DNA of 62,843 nt, from contig JAJRQY010000083.1 of assembly GCA_024280015.1 (NCBI GenBank), forward strand, positions 1 through 62,843, written 5' to 3'. The position numbers were made by a program, and so were the translations under genes. Numbering within the stretch: position 1 is the first letter of the stretch; each line of letters begins with the position of its first letter. The notes below the pieces were generated by a model. The model was not told the DNA's origin and did not search any database. It saw only the letters and a list, made by a program, of their open reading frames with translations. Shown piece after piece: positions 8,265-16,746 of the stretch. Source of the DNA: Actinomycetes bacterium (GTDB lineage: Bacteria > Actinomycetota > Acidimicrobiia > Acidimicrobiales > SZUA-35).

Positions 8265-8993
8265 ATGGCCTACTTCCAAGCCGTCGGAACCATCGCCACA
8301 GACATTGTTCGCAAAGAAACTCACAAAGGCATCCTCGCCTCATTCCGACTCAAGTCCGGGATACCAGGTCGAGGCCAACTTTGGATCACTGTGGAAACCT
8401 GGGGACACACCGCAGGCGTCCTCAACACTCACGGAAGCATTGAACGCGGCATTGTTATTTCTGGGCGGCTTAAACAGAATGTCTGGTCAGACCCGACCGC
8501 CGGCCAACACAAAACAAGACTCGTCGTTGTTGCCCACGACTTGGACTTCTGCGACCCCCGCCAGGACCTGTCCAGGGTCCCTGTCGCCAACCAAGTCACC
8601 GCTATCGGGCGAGTTGAAGCCACACCCCTCCCAGGCTCCACTGGTGAGCGGCTCTTGTTCAACATCGTCTCAGGACATGCCGGAGCAAAAACCGGTCGGC
8701 TCGGCCTGCAAGTTGAGACATGGGGACGGAATCTGTCTACCGCCCGTCAGCTGCGCCGAGGCGACCACGTGGCTGTTGGTGGTCGTCTCGGATACCGCAC
8801 GAGACCAACACTCCAAGGCGAGAAGACTCGAGGCTACGAACTGGCGGCCTACACACTGGGCCCGATCGCGATTACACAACCGTGCCAAACAGCCAACAAC
8901 TCAAGTCACGTCGAGAGTGTTCATCGACTTAGTGTCGCCGCAACGCCAGCTTCGAATAGTGACTCTGGATACCGGAAAGGACATGAATCATGA
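8265..8993 (+). CDS. Tandem OB-fold SSB-like protein
   Basis: 242 residues, start ATG 8265 after AAGGGAGCGAAACC. Residues about 1-108 and 112-210 look like two copies of an SSB-type OB fold: AVGTIATDIVRKETHKG with LWITVETWGHTAGVLNTH, then TAIGRVEATPLPGSTGE with LGLQVETWGRNLSTARQLRR. The repeated VETWG..(L/A) segment marks each copy. The C-terminal 30 residues are polar and disordered. It follows ssb by 47 bases and overlaps the excisionase-like gene by four bases. Role inferred: a second ssDNA-binding factor in transfer or replication of the element; not a standard chromosomal SSB. Confidence 0.7.
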   Translation: MAYFQAVGTIATDIVRKETHKGILASFRLKSGIPGRGQLWITVETWGHTAGVLNTHGSIERGIVISGRLKQNVWSDPTAGQHKTRLVVVAHDLDFCDPRQDLSRVPVANQVTAIGRVEATPLPGSTGERLLFNIVSGHAGAKTGRLGLQVETWGRNLSTARQLRRGDHVAVGGRLGYRTRPTLQGEKTRGYELAAYTLGPIAITQPCQTANNSSHVESVHRLSVAATPASNSDSGYRKGHES

Positions 8994-9169
8994 GTGGAAA
9001 ACTGCTGGATATCGATGGCGCCGCCGAACGAATGAACGTCTCCCCAAGAATGATTCGCCGATTGATCGCTCAGCGTCGGCTCTCATACTTGAAGATCGGG
9101 AAGTTTGTTCGGTTCGATCCAGTCGCCTTGGACGAGTGGATCTATGAGCAGTACGTCAAGGCAAGTTAA
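8990..9169 (+). CDS. Excisionase-like HTH protein (Xis/MerR-type)
   Basis: 59 residues from ATG 8990, overlapping the previous stop (ATGA). Sequence features: DIDGAAERMNVSPRMIRRLI forms a winged HTH recognition helix, then LSYLKIGKFVRFDPVALDEW, the wing and terminal helix typical of HTH_17/excisionase-type proteins. It ends 65 bases before the convergent end of the integrase gene. Likely directs excision and also regulates the element. Length and pattern match the family well. Confidence 0.8.
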   Translation: MSGKLLDIDGAAERMNVSPRMIRRLIAQRRLSYLKIGKFVRFDPVALDEWIYEQYVKAS

Positions 9170-9234
9170 GTCGGCCAACTGTTCCCGAGACGGTCGACGT
9201 CAGCTCGCTTTGGTCCCAAGATGGGCGTGGCTCA

Positions 9235-10584
9235 TCACGGGCCCCGAAGCTGTCCGCGCTGTTCCTGTTCGATCAGCGAGTTAGACCGATCACGTTCGTC
9301 TTCCAAAACCCCTGCGTAGATTCGAAGGAGAACGTCGACTGAGTGACCGAGCCGACGAGCAGCCTCAGCCGGAGGAACGCCAGCCTGCAACATCAAGGTG
9401 GCGGCTGAATGCCGAAGATCGTAGAGGGTCGAGGAAATCAACTGTGACCCATCTGCGTACTGCAAAGCCCGCGCTCGCTGCCATGTCTTGCTGTAGCTCG
9501 TACTAGACATCGGGCGTCCAGTCGCCGTGGTAAAAACTCGGCCATCAACCGGCGGAAACCTTTCAAGGTGATAGCGCACTTGGTCGACAAGAGCCGGAGT
9601 TAAGGGAACAGGGCGAACTACGCCCGGAGCACGTTGCTTTAGCGCCTTGTCCTCATGGATCCCTCCACCAGAGACGAACCTACTTCCGGGCGACGTTGTG
9701 GCTCCTCGCAACCGTGCGAGCCCCCAGCCAGAGTCAGGCAGCTCCAGATCTATCGCATGCAACCCCATCGCCTCGGATGGTCGCAGTCCGGCCATGCCGA
9801 CGAAGGCAAACAACGTCGCATAGCGTGCCGAGCTTGTCTTCAGATTCCAAACACGTTCAACGATCTCAACGACGTCAAGGAAGGACGGAACGGTCGAGAT
9901 ATCAATGGCGAGAGTTCTCTCCGGTGCTCGCCACTCGATCCGGTCCATGGGATTTGACTCTAGAATTCCGCGCCGTACGGAGGCTTTGAGAACCGAATTC
10001 AAAGTGGTCCGTCTACGTCGCACCACATCGACCGCCATGGTCGACCCATCCAGCTTCGTAGTGGCTCCAGTCAGCGCAGCTTCAAGGACGGATGGCTCGA
10101 TATCTACGAGCAAGATCGAATTGCGTTTCAGCCATGGATGAAGCTCGACGCTCAAACGAGGGCTCGATGCCACGTTGAATCCATCCTGGCGGAGCCAAGC
10201 TCCGAGATCCTCAGGCACTCGGGAATGAGAGCCTCGAACAAGGAACGGTGTTAGCGCCACCAGAGACTCGACAGCACTGCGCCGTGAGTTTCCGGACCAG
10301 TGGGGCCACTTCAGTAAGATCCATTTCTGGGCCCAAGAGATCCAAGTCTCCTCGGACCGTTCCCATGTGCCCGGTTCTCCAGTGGCAGGATCAAACCACT
10401 GCCCGGATGCCACCGCTCGAAGGAGTTCAGCTCGGAGTCGATCCGCTTGAGCTTTTGTTTTGAGGGAGCGGGTTTTGTCTTTCCCGTCGACGCGCCACTT
10501 GACGCGATACCTGCGTCCCTCGGTCGTACTTCGTGGCTTTGGGCTCGTCACGGCATAGATCTGAACGCTCTGCGGCGCACTCAT
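9235..10584 (-). CDS. Tyrosine recombinase / integrase
   Basis: 449 residues. An N-terminal arm-binding domain (YRVKWRVDGKDKTRSLKTKA, residues about 25-50) is followed by a core-binding region and a C-terminal catalytic domain. Catalytic residues seen: Arg in AGLRPSEAMGL, the His-x-x-Arg box in LYDLRHSAATLML (H is in the RHS), His in RLGHSVDV and the nucleophile Tyr in LLRIYAGVL. It integrates and excises the element by recombination at the nearby tRNA-Ser(CGA). The gene is read away from the tRNA and its upstream region contains direct and inverted repeats that may be Int-binding sites. Confidence 0.93.
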   Translation of the reverse strand: MSAPQSVQIYAVTSPKPRSTTEGRRYRVKWRVDGKDKTRSLKTKAQADRLRAELLRAVASGQWFDPATGEPGTWERSEETWISWAQKWILLKWPHWSGNSRRSAVESLVALTPFLVRGSHSRVPEDLGAWLRQDGFNVASSPRLSVELHPWLKRNSILLVDIEPSVLEAALTGATTKLDGSTMAVDVVRRRRTTLNSVLKASVRRGILESNPMDRIEWRAPERTLAIDISTVPSFLDVVEIVERVWNLKTSSARYATLFAFVGMAGLRPSEAMGLHAIDLELPDSGWGLARLRGATTSPGSRFVSGGGIHEDKALKQRAPGVVRPVPLTPALVDQVRYHLERFPPVDGRVFTTATGRPMSSTSYSKTWQRARALQYADGSQLISSTLYDLRHSAATLMLQAGVPPAEAARRLGHSVDVLLRIYAGVLEDERDRSNSLIEQEQRGQLRGP

Positions 10585-10654
10585 CGCGAAACCTCAACCC
10601 GGGGCTCCGAGTAGGCCCAATACTCGCCCTTGACGACCCAAGAAAGCTCCTGCC

Positions 10655-10674
10655 AGTGGTACGTGAGTGGTACG
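10655..10674. repeat. Direct repeats between integrase and attachment site
   Basis: AGTGGTACG occurs at 10655-10663 and again at 10666-10674 (11-base period, one helical turn), with a weaker AGTGGTG at 10684-10689. The position between the integrase gene and the tRNA, and the helical phasing, suit arm-type binding sites for the integrase or excisionase. Not proven. Confidence 0.5.
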
Positions 10675-10701
10675 GACCCCAATAGTGGTGTCAAAACGAC
10701 G

Positions 10702-10750
10702 AAGTCCTGGTGAGTGAAGTTCATCTCAGAACCATACCTCACCAGGACTT
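10702..10750 (-). terminator. 13-bp inverted repeat after tRNA-Ser
   Basis: AAGTCCTGGTGAG (10702-10714) is the exact reverse complement of 10738-10750, with a 23-base loop. In the direction of tRNA transcription it starts three bases after the encoded CCA and is followed by CGTCGTTTT. It may terminate the tRNA transcript. Since integration remakes the DNA at this point it could also be part of the attachment site. Confidence 0.5.
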
Positions 10751-10753
10751 ATA

Positions 10754-10844
10754 TGGCGGAAGGTGGGGGATTCGAACCCCCGGATACACGAGGTGCATCA
10801 ACGGCTTTCGAGGCCGCCCCATTCGTCCGCTCTGGCAACCTTCC
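10754..10844 (-). tRNA. tRNA-Ser(CGA), integration target
   Basis: Read on the minus strand: acceptor GGAAGGT pairs with ACCTTCC, anticodon loop CTCGAAA gives anticodon CGA (codon UCG), a long variable arm (class II, as expected for serine), T-loop TTCGAAT, discriminator G and an encoded CCA (10754-10756). Its 3' end faces the integrase gene 170 bases away, the usual arrangement for a tRNA used as attachment site. Confidence 0.95.
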
Positions 10845-10948
10845 GCAGGCGAGGCTAGCGGGATCTGGCCAGAGAGCGAACAGGCATCGTCCCCAGTTTC
10901 CACCACATCCACTGGCGGCCGACCAAAACCACCTGCTACCACGGGGAC

Positions 10949-11629
10949 ATGATTCGTCTTGTTGACCGCATCCCCGAGCTGCGTCATGACCTGGAAGAGA
11001 TCGCCAATCCCGAGAAAGCCTCGGCCATGGCCACCTACATGAAGGACCGCTTCGTCTTCCTCGGCGTGCCTTCTCCCGATCGCAAGCTGGTTGCCCGCCC
11101 CCTCATCAACGCGGTCAAGAACGCGTGCGAAGCTGACCTGCTCGATCTGGCCCAAGCCTTGTGGGACGAACCCGAACGCGAGTTCCACTATGTCGCCGCC
11201 GATGCATTGCGCCGGGGAGCCAACCAACTCTCATCCTCCGCACTGCCCCAAATCCGTTTCCTGATTGAGAACAACTCATGGTGGGACACCGTCGATGCGC
11301 TCGCCGTCAACACCGTCGGGCCAATGGTCAGCAACCACCCCGAACTAGGCCGTGACATGGACCAATGGATTAGCGACAAGAACTTCTGGGTCGCACGGAC
11401 CGCCATCCTCCACCAACTGAAATACAAATCGGACACCAACCAGAGTCGTCTCTTCGACTATGTCACTCAGCGATCGGGAGACAAGGAGTTCTTTATTCGC
11501 AAGGCGCTCGGCTGGGCCTTGCGGGAATACGCCAAGACCGAACCCGATGCCGTCCAGTCCTTCGTCGCCACCAGCGAAGCCAAGCTCTCCGGCCTAACCA
11601 GACGCGAAGCCCTCAAGCATTTCCAGTAG
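10949..11629 (+). CDS. AlkD-like DNA alkylation repair protein
   Basis: 226 residues made of helical HEAT-like repeats. NNSWWDTVDALAVN matches the WWDTVD motif that lines the DNA-binding groove of AlkD glycosylases, and the aspartate in it is the key catalytic residue in that family. SDKNFWVARTAILHQLKYK and FFIRKALGWALREYAKTEP are also typical. Predicted to remove alkylated purines from DNA. It is the first chromosomal gene beyond the attachment tRNA and appears to be transcribed alone. Confidence 0.88.
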   Translation: MIRLVDRIPELRHDLEEIANPEKASAMATYMKDRFVFLGVPSPDRKLVARPLINAVKNACEADLLDLAQALWDEPEREFHYVAADALRRGANQLSSSALPQIRFLIENNSWWDTVDALAVNTVGPMVSNHPELGRDMDQWISDKNFWVARTAILHQLKYKSDTNQSRLFDYVTQRSGDKEFFIRKALGWALREYAKTEPDAVQSFVATSEAKLSGLTRREALKHFQ

Positions 11630-11688
11630 CCAGGATCCCTCTAACCAAGACAGTCCACTTCAACCCGATGTGGCCACGAGCAAGCCAG

Positions 11689-12138
11689 CTAGTTCCGAGC
11701 GGCCTCAAAGAACTCAACCAAGAGATCGCCACACTCCTCGGCTCGCACCCCTGGCGTCAACTCGACCCGATGGTTCAGCCGGGGATCATCACACACGTTG
11801 TACAGGCTCAGACATGCCCCGGCCTTCATATCTGCTGCCCCATAGACCAGCCGCTTCAATCGCGAGTTGACCGCCGCTCCTCCACACATCAGGCACGGCT
11901 CCAACGTGACAACAAGGGTGCACTCCCCCAGCCGCCAGCCACCAACCACATCGGCGGCATCACGCAAAGCCAACACTTCGGCGTGTGCCGTCGGGTCGCC
12001 GGTCAGCTCTCGTTCGTTGTGTCGGCGAGCGATCACGTCACCGCCTCGAACCACAACGGCACCAATCGGCACATCACCATGATCCAAGGCAGCTCGCGCT
12101 TCGTCCAAAGCCAGATCCATCAGCTCTTCGTCAGTCAC
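11689..12138 (-). CDS. tadA: tRNA-specific adenosine deaminase TadA
   Basis: 149 residues with the zinc deaminase signature: TAHAEVLALRDAA (His ligand and catalytic Glu) and LEPCLMCGGAAVNSRLKRLV (two Cys ligands), plus DVPIGAVVVRGG near the start. Deaminates A34 of tRNA-Arg(ACG) to inosine. Length is normal for the family. It stands alone on the minus strand; the 27 bases to the next minus-strand gene start suggest it could be read together with the upstream membrane protein. Confidence 0.93.
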   Translation of the reverse strand: MTDEELMDLALDEARAALDHGDVPIGAVVVRGGDVIARRHNERELTGDPTAHAEVLALRDAADVVGGWRLGECTLVVTLEPCLMCGGAAVNSRLKRLVYGAADMKAGACLSLYNVCDDPRLNHRVELTPGVRAEECGDLLVEFFEAARN

Positions 12139-12165
12139 TGAATCACCCTACTCAGTCCAGGGTGC

Positions 12166-12672
12166 TCAGCTCACACCACCAACATACAGAGCACCGGAAA
12201 CAAGAGCGAACACCACATGACCCATGGTCACTCCCATTGGGGTCATCGTGCCGAAGTTCATCAGCGCGGTGCCAGGCTTGTCCATGGTCCCGTCCTTCAC
12301 CAGCGGGTGAGCCATATTGAGCATCATCGGCATAGCGACCAAAACCATCATTCCGTGGACCACACCAATGCCGATACTTATCCAGGTAGCGGCAGCATTC
12401 GATGAAGGGCCGATGGCATGCAAAACACCAGCATGAATAATGCCGAATGCCGCGCCCATCATGAGGTGCATCATCATGCCTATGCCGTAGGCCATGCCAT
12501 CAGACGCCTTAGGAACCATCATCGTGCCCAGGGTCTTGAGCAGGTCCATCGATGTCATACCCATAGCCTTTCCGCCGTACATGACAACCAGCATGACGAG
12601 GGCACCGACGATCCCGGCAATGATGGCCCCTCCGGCGGAAAACTGTCCGGTTAGATCCAAGGCGAATACCAT
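12166..12672 (-). CDS. Small polytopic membrane protein, function unknown
   Basis: 168 residues; ATG 12672 chosen for the AAGGAG eight bases before it, although the frame is open to 12897. Four hydrophobic segments are apparent: AGGAIIAGIVGALVMLVVMY, a methionine-rich GMMMHLMMGAAFGIIHAGVL, ISIGIGVVHGMMVLVAMPMM and GHVVFALVSGALYVGG. The high Met content and MGAAFG motif resemble short uncharacterised actinobacterial membrane proteins. No catalytic residues were recognised. Confidence 0.75.
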   Translation of the reverse strand: MVFALDLTGQFSAGGAIIAGIVGALVMLVVMYGGKAMGMTSMDLLKTLGTMMVPKASDGMAYGIGMMMHLMMGAAFGIIHAGVLHAIGPSSNAAATWISIGIGVVHGMMVLVAMPMMLNMAHPLVKDGTMDKPGTALMNFGTMTPMGVTMGHVVFALVSGALYVGGVS

Positions 12673-12790
12673 TATTTGTGGCTCCTTCGAGCGGCTGGAG
12701 CTGGCCGAAGATCGGCCACGCAGCCCCCAAGCAACCGGTCTGAGGGCGACCGCATTCCGCGATCCTGATCGACTAGCCTTCCCAGCCGTC

Positions 12791-12830
12791 AAAAGACGAA
12801 GGCCCGAACCCTGCGGGGCTCGAGCCTTCG
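12791..12830 (-). terminator. Intrinsic terminator of tRNA-Ser(GGA)
   Basis: On the minus strand a long hairpin (CGAAGGC ... GCCTTCG outer arms at 12824-12830 and 12797-12803, a further GC-rich inner stem, loop CGCA) is followed by TCTTTT. It lies 26 bases after the tRNA 3' end. Confidence 0.85.
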
Positions 12831-12855
12831 ATCGGTCCTGGAACCAGGACAAAAG

Positions 12856-12944
12856 CGGAGAGAGGGGGATTTGAACCCCCGGTGGGTTTGACCCCACACT
12901 GCCTTTCCAAGGCAGCGCACTAAGCCGGACTATGCGACCTCTCC
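12856..12944 (-). tRNA. tRNA-Ser(GGA)
   Basis: Minus strand: acceptor GGAGAGG with TCTCTCC (one G-U pair), anticodon stem-loop CTGCCTTGGAAAGGCAG giving anticodon GGA, long variable arm, T-arm GGGGGTTCAAATCCCCC, discriminator G; CCA is not encoded. Reads UCC and UCU. Confidence 0.95.
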
Positions 12945-13060
12945 GCCCGAGATACTAACCGCCCCCCAAGGCGCATCACTCCCAAAAAAGGATTTCCTGA
13001 CGGCAAGATTCTGAAGCGAGGGTTGCCTTCCAAAGCAAGTCGATAGGGTGTCTGGAACTT

Positions 13061-13194
13061 GCCTGTCTTGGCAGGTGGTGGTCGGACCCTGTGCGACTGA
13101 AGACTGTGAACCGAGTCAGGGCCGGAAGGCAGCAGCTCTCAGCGGATCCTTCGGTGCGCCGCAGATCGTCTGGCCGCCACTTGCGAGGACAGGC
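13061..13194 (+). ncRNA. ffs: Signal recognition particle RNA (small bacterial type)
   Basis: The conserved apical core is present at about 13113-13138 (GAGTCAGGGCCGGAAGGCAG followed by CAGC), including the GGAA tetraloop that binds Ffh. The flanks pair: GCCTGTC (13061-13067) with GACAGGC (13188-13194), and GGTGGTGGTCGGAC with GTCTGGCCGCCACTT. A T-rich run follows. Location just before dnaX is common in actinobacteria. Ends are estimated from the pairing. Confidence 0.88.
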
Positions 13195-13278
13195 GGTTCT
13201 CGTTTTGATTGCTGACTCGCTGGATTCGGCTAGCTGCGTGCCCCGGGTTCAGTCATTGTTGACCGCTAAGCTCAGCGG

Positions 13279-15363
13279 GTGGCCTATCAGTCTCTATACC
13301 GGCGTTATCGCTCTCAGAACTTCGAACAAATCAAGGGGCAGCCCCACGTCACCCAGGCTCTGCGAACGGCCATAAAGGAGGGAAGACACTCCCACGCCTA
13401 CTTGTTCAGCGGCCCAAGAGGAACCGGCAAAACCAGTACCGCCCGTGTCCTGGCCAAGGCTCTCAACTGCAACAACCTCCAAGACGGCGAACCGTGCACA
13501 ACCTGCACCAGCTGCGTCGAAATCGAGCAGGGCAAGTCCTTCGACCTGCATGAATTGGATGCCGCCTCCAACAACAAGGTCGACGACGTTCGAGACTTGA
13601 TCGCCAAGGTTGCCCTCGGCTCCCCGGGACGGACCAAGGTCTACATCCTTGACGAAGTCCACATGCTGACCGCGGGAGCCGAGAACGCCCTGCTCAAGAC
13701 CCTGGAGGAACCGCCAGATCATGTGGTGTTCGTGTTGGCGACGACAGAGCCCCACAAGGTTGTCTCCACCATCCGAAGTCGTACCCAACACTTCGAGTTC
13801 CACCTCTTGCCCGGTGACGACCTGGAGGAGCACCTCCGTTTCGTTATCGACGATGCTGGCCTCGACGTTGATCAGGAGGGCATCGAATACGCCCTGCGAC
13901 AAGGAGGCGGGTCGGCACGAGACACCCTGTCTGCCCTGGACCTGGTTGCCGCGGCCGGTGGCGTCCCTGAAGGAACCAATGTTGGCCACGACCTAGCAAT
14001 CGCCCTGGGAAACAAGGACGCGGCCGCCACCATCGCCATCGTGCAACGAGCCCTCGAAACTGGCCGCGAACCACGCATCATTGGTGAACACACCCTCGAG
14101 TCCCTCCGCAATGCCTTCCTCTCTTCCATGGGCGCGCCTCTTGGCCAGCTCAGTGAAGCCGCCCAAGATTCAGCGGCAGAACTGGCCGGTTCGCTCGGGG
14201 CAGCAACCATCACCCGATCTCTCGAATCCCTCGGTCAGGCTCTGGTCGAAATGCGCCAAGCCCCCGATCCTCGGGTCCCCCTGGAAGTCACCCTGCTTCG
14301 TCTGGCCCGCCGCGACGGCAACGACACCGCAGCCCTGCTCCAACGAATCGAAACTCTCGAGACTGAAGTAGCTGAGCTACGAGCCAACCCACCTGCGGGT
14401 GCCACACCGGGTCCTCCAGTCTCAATTCCTCCTACCCCCATCTCTTCAATTGGGTCCGCCGAAAACAGTGGTGCTTCAAGCCCGACCCCAGAGTCCTTCG
14501 AGGCCAACGAAGCTGACGAAGCTCCGAGTGAGCCGCTTCTAAAGCTGGTCGACAGCGAGCCAGAGGCAGACACGAAACCTGACCCAAAGCCGAGCCAACC
14601 ACCACCGGGGGATATCGACAGCAAGGGGCCAGCGGCCGCAGCACGGGCCACCCTGGCCGAAACTGCACCCCCGACTAGGAATGCTCCCCCACCCGCACCG
14701 GCTAGCAAGGCCCCAGCCGCTCCCACCCCTCCCCCATCAGCGGGCACTCCGCCACCAACACGCCAACCCTCCTCCCAGCCTCGCCCTCCGGCCTCGCAGG
14801 ACACTGAAGCCCAGCCACCGACCGCCCAAGAACCAGCCAACCAACCAACCGATACCGGCACACCGACGGAGCACCCGGCCAGTGAAGCCGAGCAACGTGA
14901 TGAACCGCCAGCATCTTCCGGCGCCGCCATCACTCTCGATCAATTGACCTCGTCTTTTAGCGACATTCTCGATGAACTTCCCCAACGGGTTCGCGCCAGA
15001 TTCCGCCTCGGCAAGTTTGTGGCCCTTGACGGAGACAGTGCCTCGTTCGGACTGCCAAACGCTCACGTGATCGACCGATGTGAAGAGGTGAAGCCCGACG
15101 TCGAAGCCGCTCTCGCCGCCAAGTTCAATCGACCGATCCGCATCTCCTTAGTCGTCGATGGTGACAGCACCACCACATCTGCTCCACCCAGTTCTGCCCC
15201 AACGGCAAGACCAGCAAAGGCCAAACCGGAGCCGGTGGATGAGACTGTCGAAGAGGTTGGCGACATATCCGAGCTAGAGAACGCACCCGACGTCGCCTCC
15301 ACCGGCATCGAACGGCTGACCCAAGCCTTTCCCGGCGCTGAAGTCATCGAGCCCAACGACTGA
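13279..15363 (+). CDS. dnaX: DNA polymerase III subunits gamma/tau
   Basis: 694 residues starting at GTG 13279 (MAYQSLYRRYRSQNFEQIKG). AAA+ clamp-loader ATPase: Walker A GPRGTGKTSTAR (about 45-56), the four-cysteine zinc module (CNNLQDGEPCTTCTSC), Walker B YILDEVHML and sensor-1 VLATTEPHK. Residues about 370-540 are a Pro/Ala/Thr-rich disordered linker, then a C-terminal domain typical of tau. It loads the sliding clamp and links polymerase cores to the helicase. First gene of the dnaX-ybaB-recR cluster. Whether a shorter gamma form is made is not evident; I saw no slippery A-run. Confidence 0.96.
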   Translation: MAYQSLYRRYRSQNFEQIKGQPHVTQALRTAIKEGRHSHAYLFSGPRGTGKTSTARVLAKALNCNNLQDGEPCTTCTSCVEIEQGKSFDLHELDAASNNKVDDVRDLIAKVALGSPGRTKVYILDEVHMLTAGAENALLKTLEEPPDHVVFVLATTEPHKVVSTIRSRTQHFEFHLLPGDDLEEHLRFVIDDAGLDVDQEGIEYALRQGGGSARDTLSALDLVAAAGGVPEGTNVGHDLAIALGNKDAAATIAIVQRALETGREPRIIGEHTLESLRNAFLSSMGAPLGQLSEAAQDSAAELAGSLGAATITRSLESLGQALVEMRQAPDPRVPLEVTLLRLARRDGNDTAALLQRIETLETEVAELRANPPAGATPGPPVSIPPTPISSIGSAENSGASSPTPESFEANEADEAPSEPLLKLVDSEPEADTKPDPKPSQPPPGDIDSKGPAAAARATLAETAPPTRNAPPPAPASKAPAAPTPPPSAGTPPPTRQPSSQPRPPASQDTEAQPPTAQEPANQPTDTGTPTEHPASEAEQRDEPPASSGAAITLDQLTSSFSDILDELPQRVRARFRLGKFVALDGDSASFGLPNAHVIDRCEEVKPDVEAALAAKFNRPIRISLVVDGDSTTTSAPPSSAPTARPAKAKPEPVDETVEEVGDISELENAPDVASTGIERLTQAFPGAEVIEPND

Positions 15364-15428
15364 GTCGGATCAATTGCTGATATGGGTCCTACGCTGAAGT
15401 GGACCGCTTTCCTCGAGGAGACAAAGAG

Positions 15429-15770
15429 ATGACTGACCAAGGTGGATTCGATCTTGGAGGCCTTCTTCAACAAGCCCAAGCCATGCAAGAAGAAATGGCA
15501 GCCGCCCAAGAAGCCCAGGCCCAACAAATCGTGACCGGATCAGCCGGAGGCGGCAAGGTCACTATTGAAATCACCGGCGCTGGCGTGTTCAACTCGATCA
15601 GCATCGCCCCCGATGTTGTTGACCCTGATGACATCGAGATGTTGGAGGACCTGATCCTCGCGGCCCTGCGCGATGGCTCCAATCAGGTTGCCGACATCCA
15701 GGAAAGTTCGATGGAATCCATGCAGATGCCAGACCTTGGTGGTCTTGGAGACATGCTGGGAGGAGCGTGA
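15429..15770 (+). CDS. ybaB: YbaB/EbfC family nucleoid-associated protein
   Basis: 113 residues; ATG 15429 preferred because GAGGAG lies nine bases upstream. The family core is clear: [20 protein letters not shown] (helix), [20 protein letters not shown] and [20 protein letters not shown]. It ends in a Gly/Met-rich tail ([10 protein letters not shown]). YbaB-type proteins form dimers that bind DNA and are almost always coded between dnaX and recR, as here. Its stop overlaps the recR start (GTGA). Confidence 0.94.
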   Translation: MTDQGGFDLGGLLQQAQAMQEEMAAAQEAQAQQIVTGSAGGGKVTIEITGAGVFNSISIAPDVVDPDDIEMLEDLILAALRDGSNQVADIQESSMESMQMPDLGGLGDMLGGA

Positions 15771-16369
15771 GCTCCTACGCCAAGCCAGTCGAGGTCTTGA
15801 TTGACGAACTTGGGCGCCTTCCCGGGATCGGTCCCAAATCGGCCCAACGCATTGCCTTCCATCTGTTGAAGGTCGATCGGATCGACACCGACCGCTTGGC
15901 CAACGCCATTGTTGACCTGAAGGACAAGATCTCCTTCTGCGAACGTTGCTTCAATGTTTCCGAAGAGGCCGAGTGCACCATCTGCAGCGACCCGCGTCGG
16001 GACCCCCACATCTTGTGTGTGGTCGAGGAACCCAAGGACATTTCCGCCATCGAGAAGACCGGCTCATTCAAGGGTCGCTATCACGTCTTGCTTGGCGTAA
16101 TCAACCCGTTGGAAGGCATTGGACCGGAGCAGATCAAAATTCGTGAGCTTGCGCTGCGAGTCGCATCAGAAGACATCACCGAAGTGATCTTGTGCACCAA
16201 TCCAAACATGGAGGGTGAAACAACAGCATCATTCATCGCCACCAAGATCCTCAAGCCGTTCGAGATCACGGTGACTCGCCTGGCATCAGGATTGCCGGTC
16301 GGGGGAGACCTCGAATACGCCGATGAACTCACTCTCGGTCGAGCTCTCAAGGGACGTCAAGCGGTCTGA
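15767..16369 (+). CDS. recR: Recombination mediator protein RecR
   Basis: 200 residues from GTG 15767. Helix-hairpin-helix [21 protein letters not shown]4 zinc finger [16 protein letters not shown], and Toprim core [14 protein letters not shown] are all intact, and [20 protein letters not shown] is the usual C-terminal motif. With RecO (and RecF) it loads RecA on SSB-coated gaps. Overlap with ybaB indicates co-translation. Confidence 0.96.
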   Translation: MSSYAKPVEVLIDELGRLPGIGPKSAQRIAFHLLKVDRIDTDRLANAIVDLKDKISFCERCFNVSEEAECTICSDPRRDPHILCVVEEPKDISAIEKTGSFKGRYHVLLGVINPLEGIGPEQIKIRELALRVASEDITEVILCTNPNMEGETTASFIATKILKPFEITVTRLASGLPVGGDLEYADELTLGRALKGRQAV

Positions 16370-16746
16370 ACGAGTTGGTCAGAATGAGTTGGTCTAAGCA
16401 GTCGCTCCAAACGGACAACTCAGATCGAGCAGCCCAGGCCTTACCAAACGTTCGTGACATTCGTCTCCAACAAGGGCCACGCTCCGTAGCCAATTTCAGG
16501 CCGTACGCGAGAACCAGGTCGGCGGGGAGAGGAGTCACCGACCCGGTTGTCACCATGTTGTTGAACTCACCGAGAAAGCGGCGGACGGCGCCTGACCAAT
16601 GGCCAGAACACCCATTTGGGAGTCACAACAACCTTGTTTGCAGTTACGTTACAGCACAGAGTGGGCAAGAGCAAGTCGACTTTGCCGCTAATTTCGGGGA
16701 AATACTTGTCAAGGCCCCCAAAGAAATATGTAACCAAAAGACTTCT
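16370..16746. other. Intergenic region between recR and thiolase
   Basis: 377 bases downstream of two convergent genes. Open frames on both strands (16375-16752 plus, 16347-16556 minus) have no motif, no good ribosome binding site and unlikely composition. The part from 16640 is more AT-rich than the surroundings. I see no clear hairpin with a T-run and no RNA gene. Confidence 0.5.

Larger units (their letters stand above)
1..10753. mobile_element. Integrative mobilizable/conjugative element at tRNA-Ser, right part
   Basis: The genes between the window start and tRNA-Ser(CGA) are those of an integrative element: integrase next to the 3' end of the tRNA, a small excisionase-like HTH gene, ssb-type genes and a MobF relaxase, with toxin-immunity cargo and IS debris further left. 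I found no second copy of the tRNA 3' segment in positions 1-10700, so the other attachment site should lie to the left of the window. No type IV coupling protein or secretion genes are visible here, so whether it is self-transmissible or only mobilizable cannot be decided. The extent to position 1 is inference. Confidence 0.75.

Noticed and set aside
14235-14933. Long minus-strand frame inside dnaX
   Set aside because: Gly/Ser-rich translation is the antisense of the Pro/Ala-rich dnaX linker.
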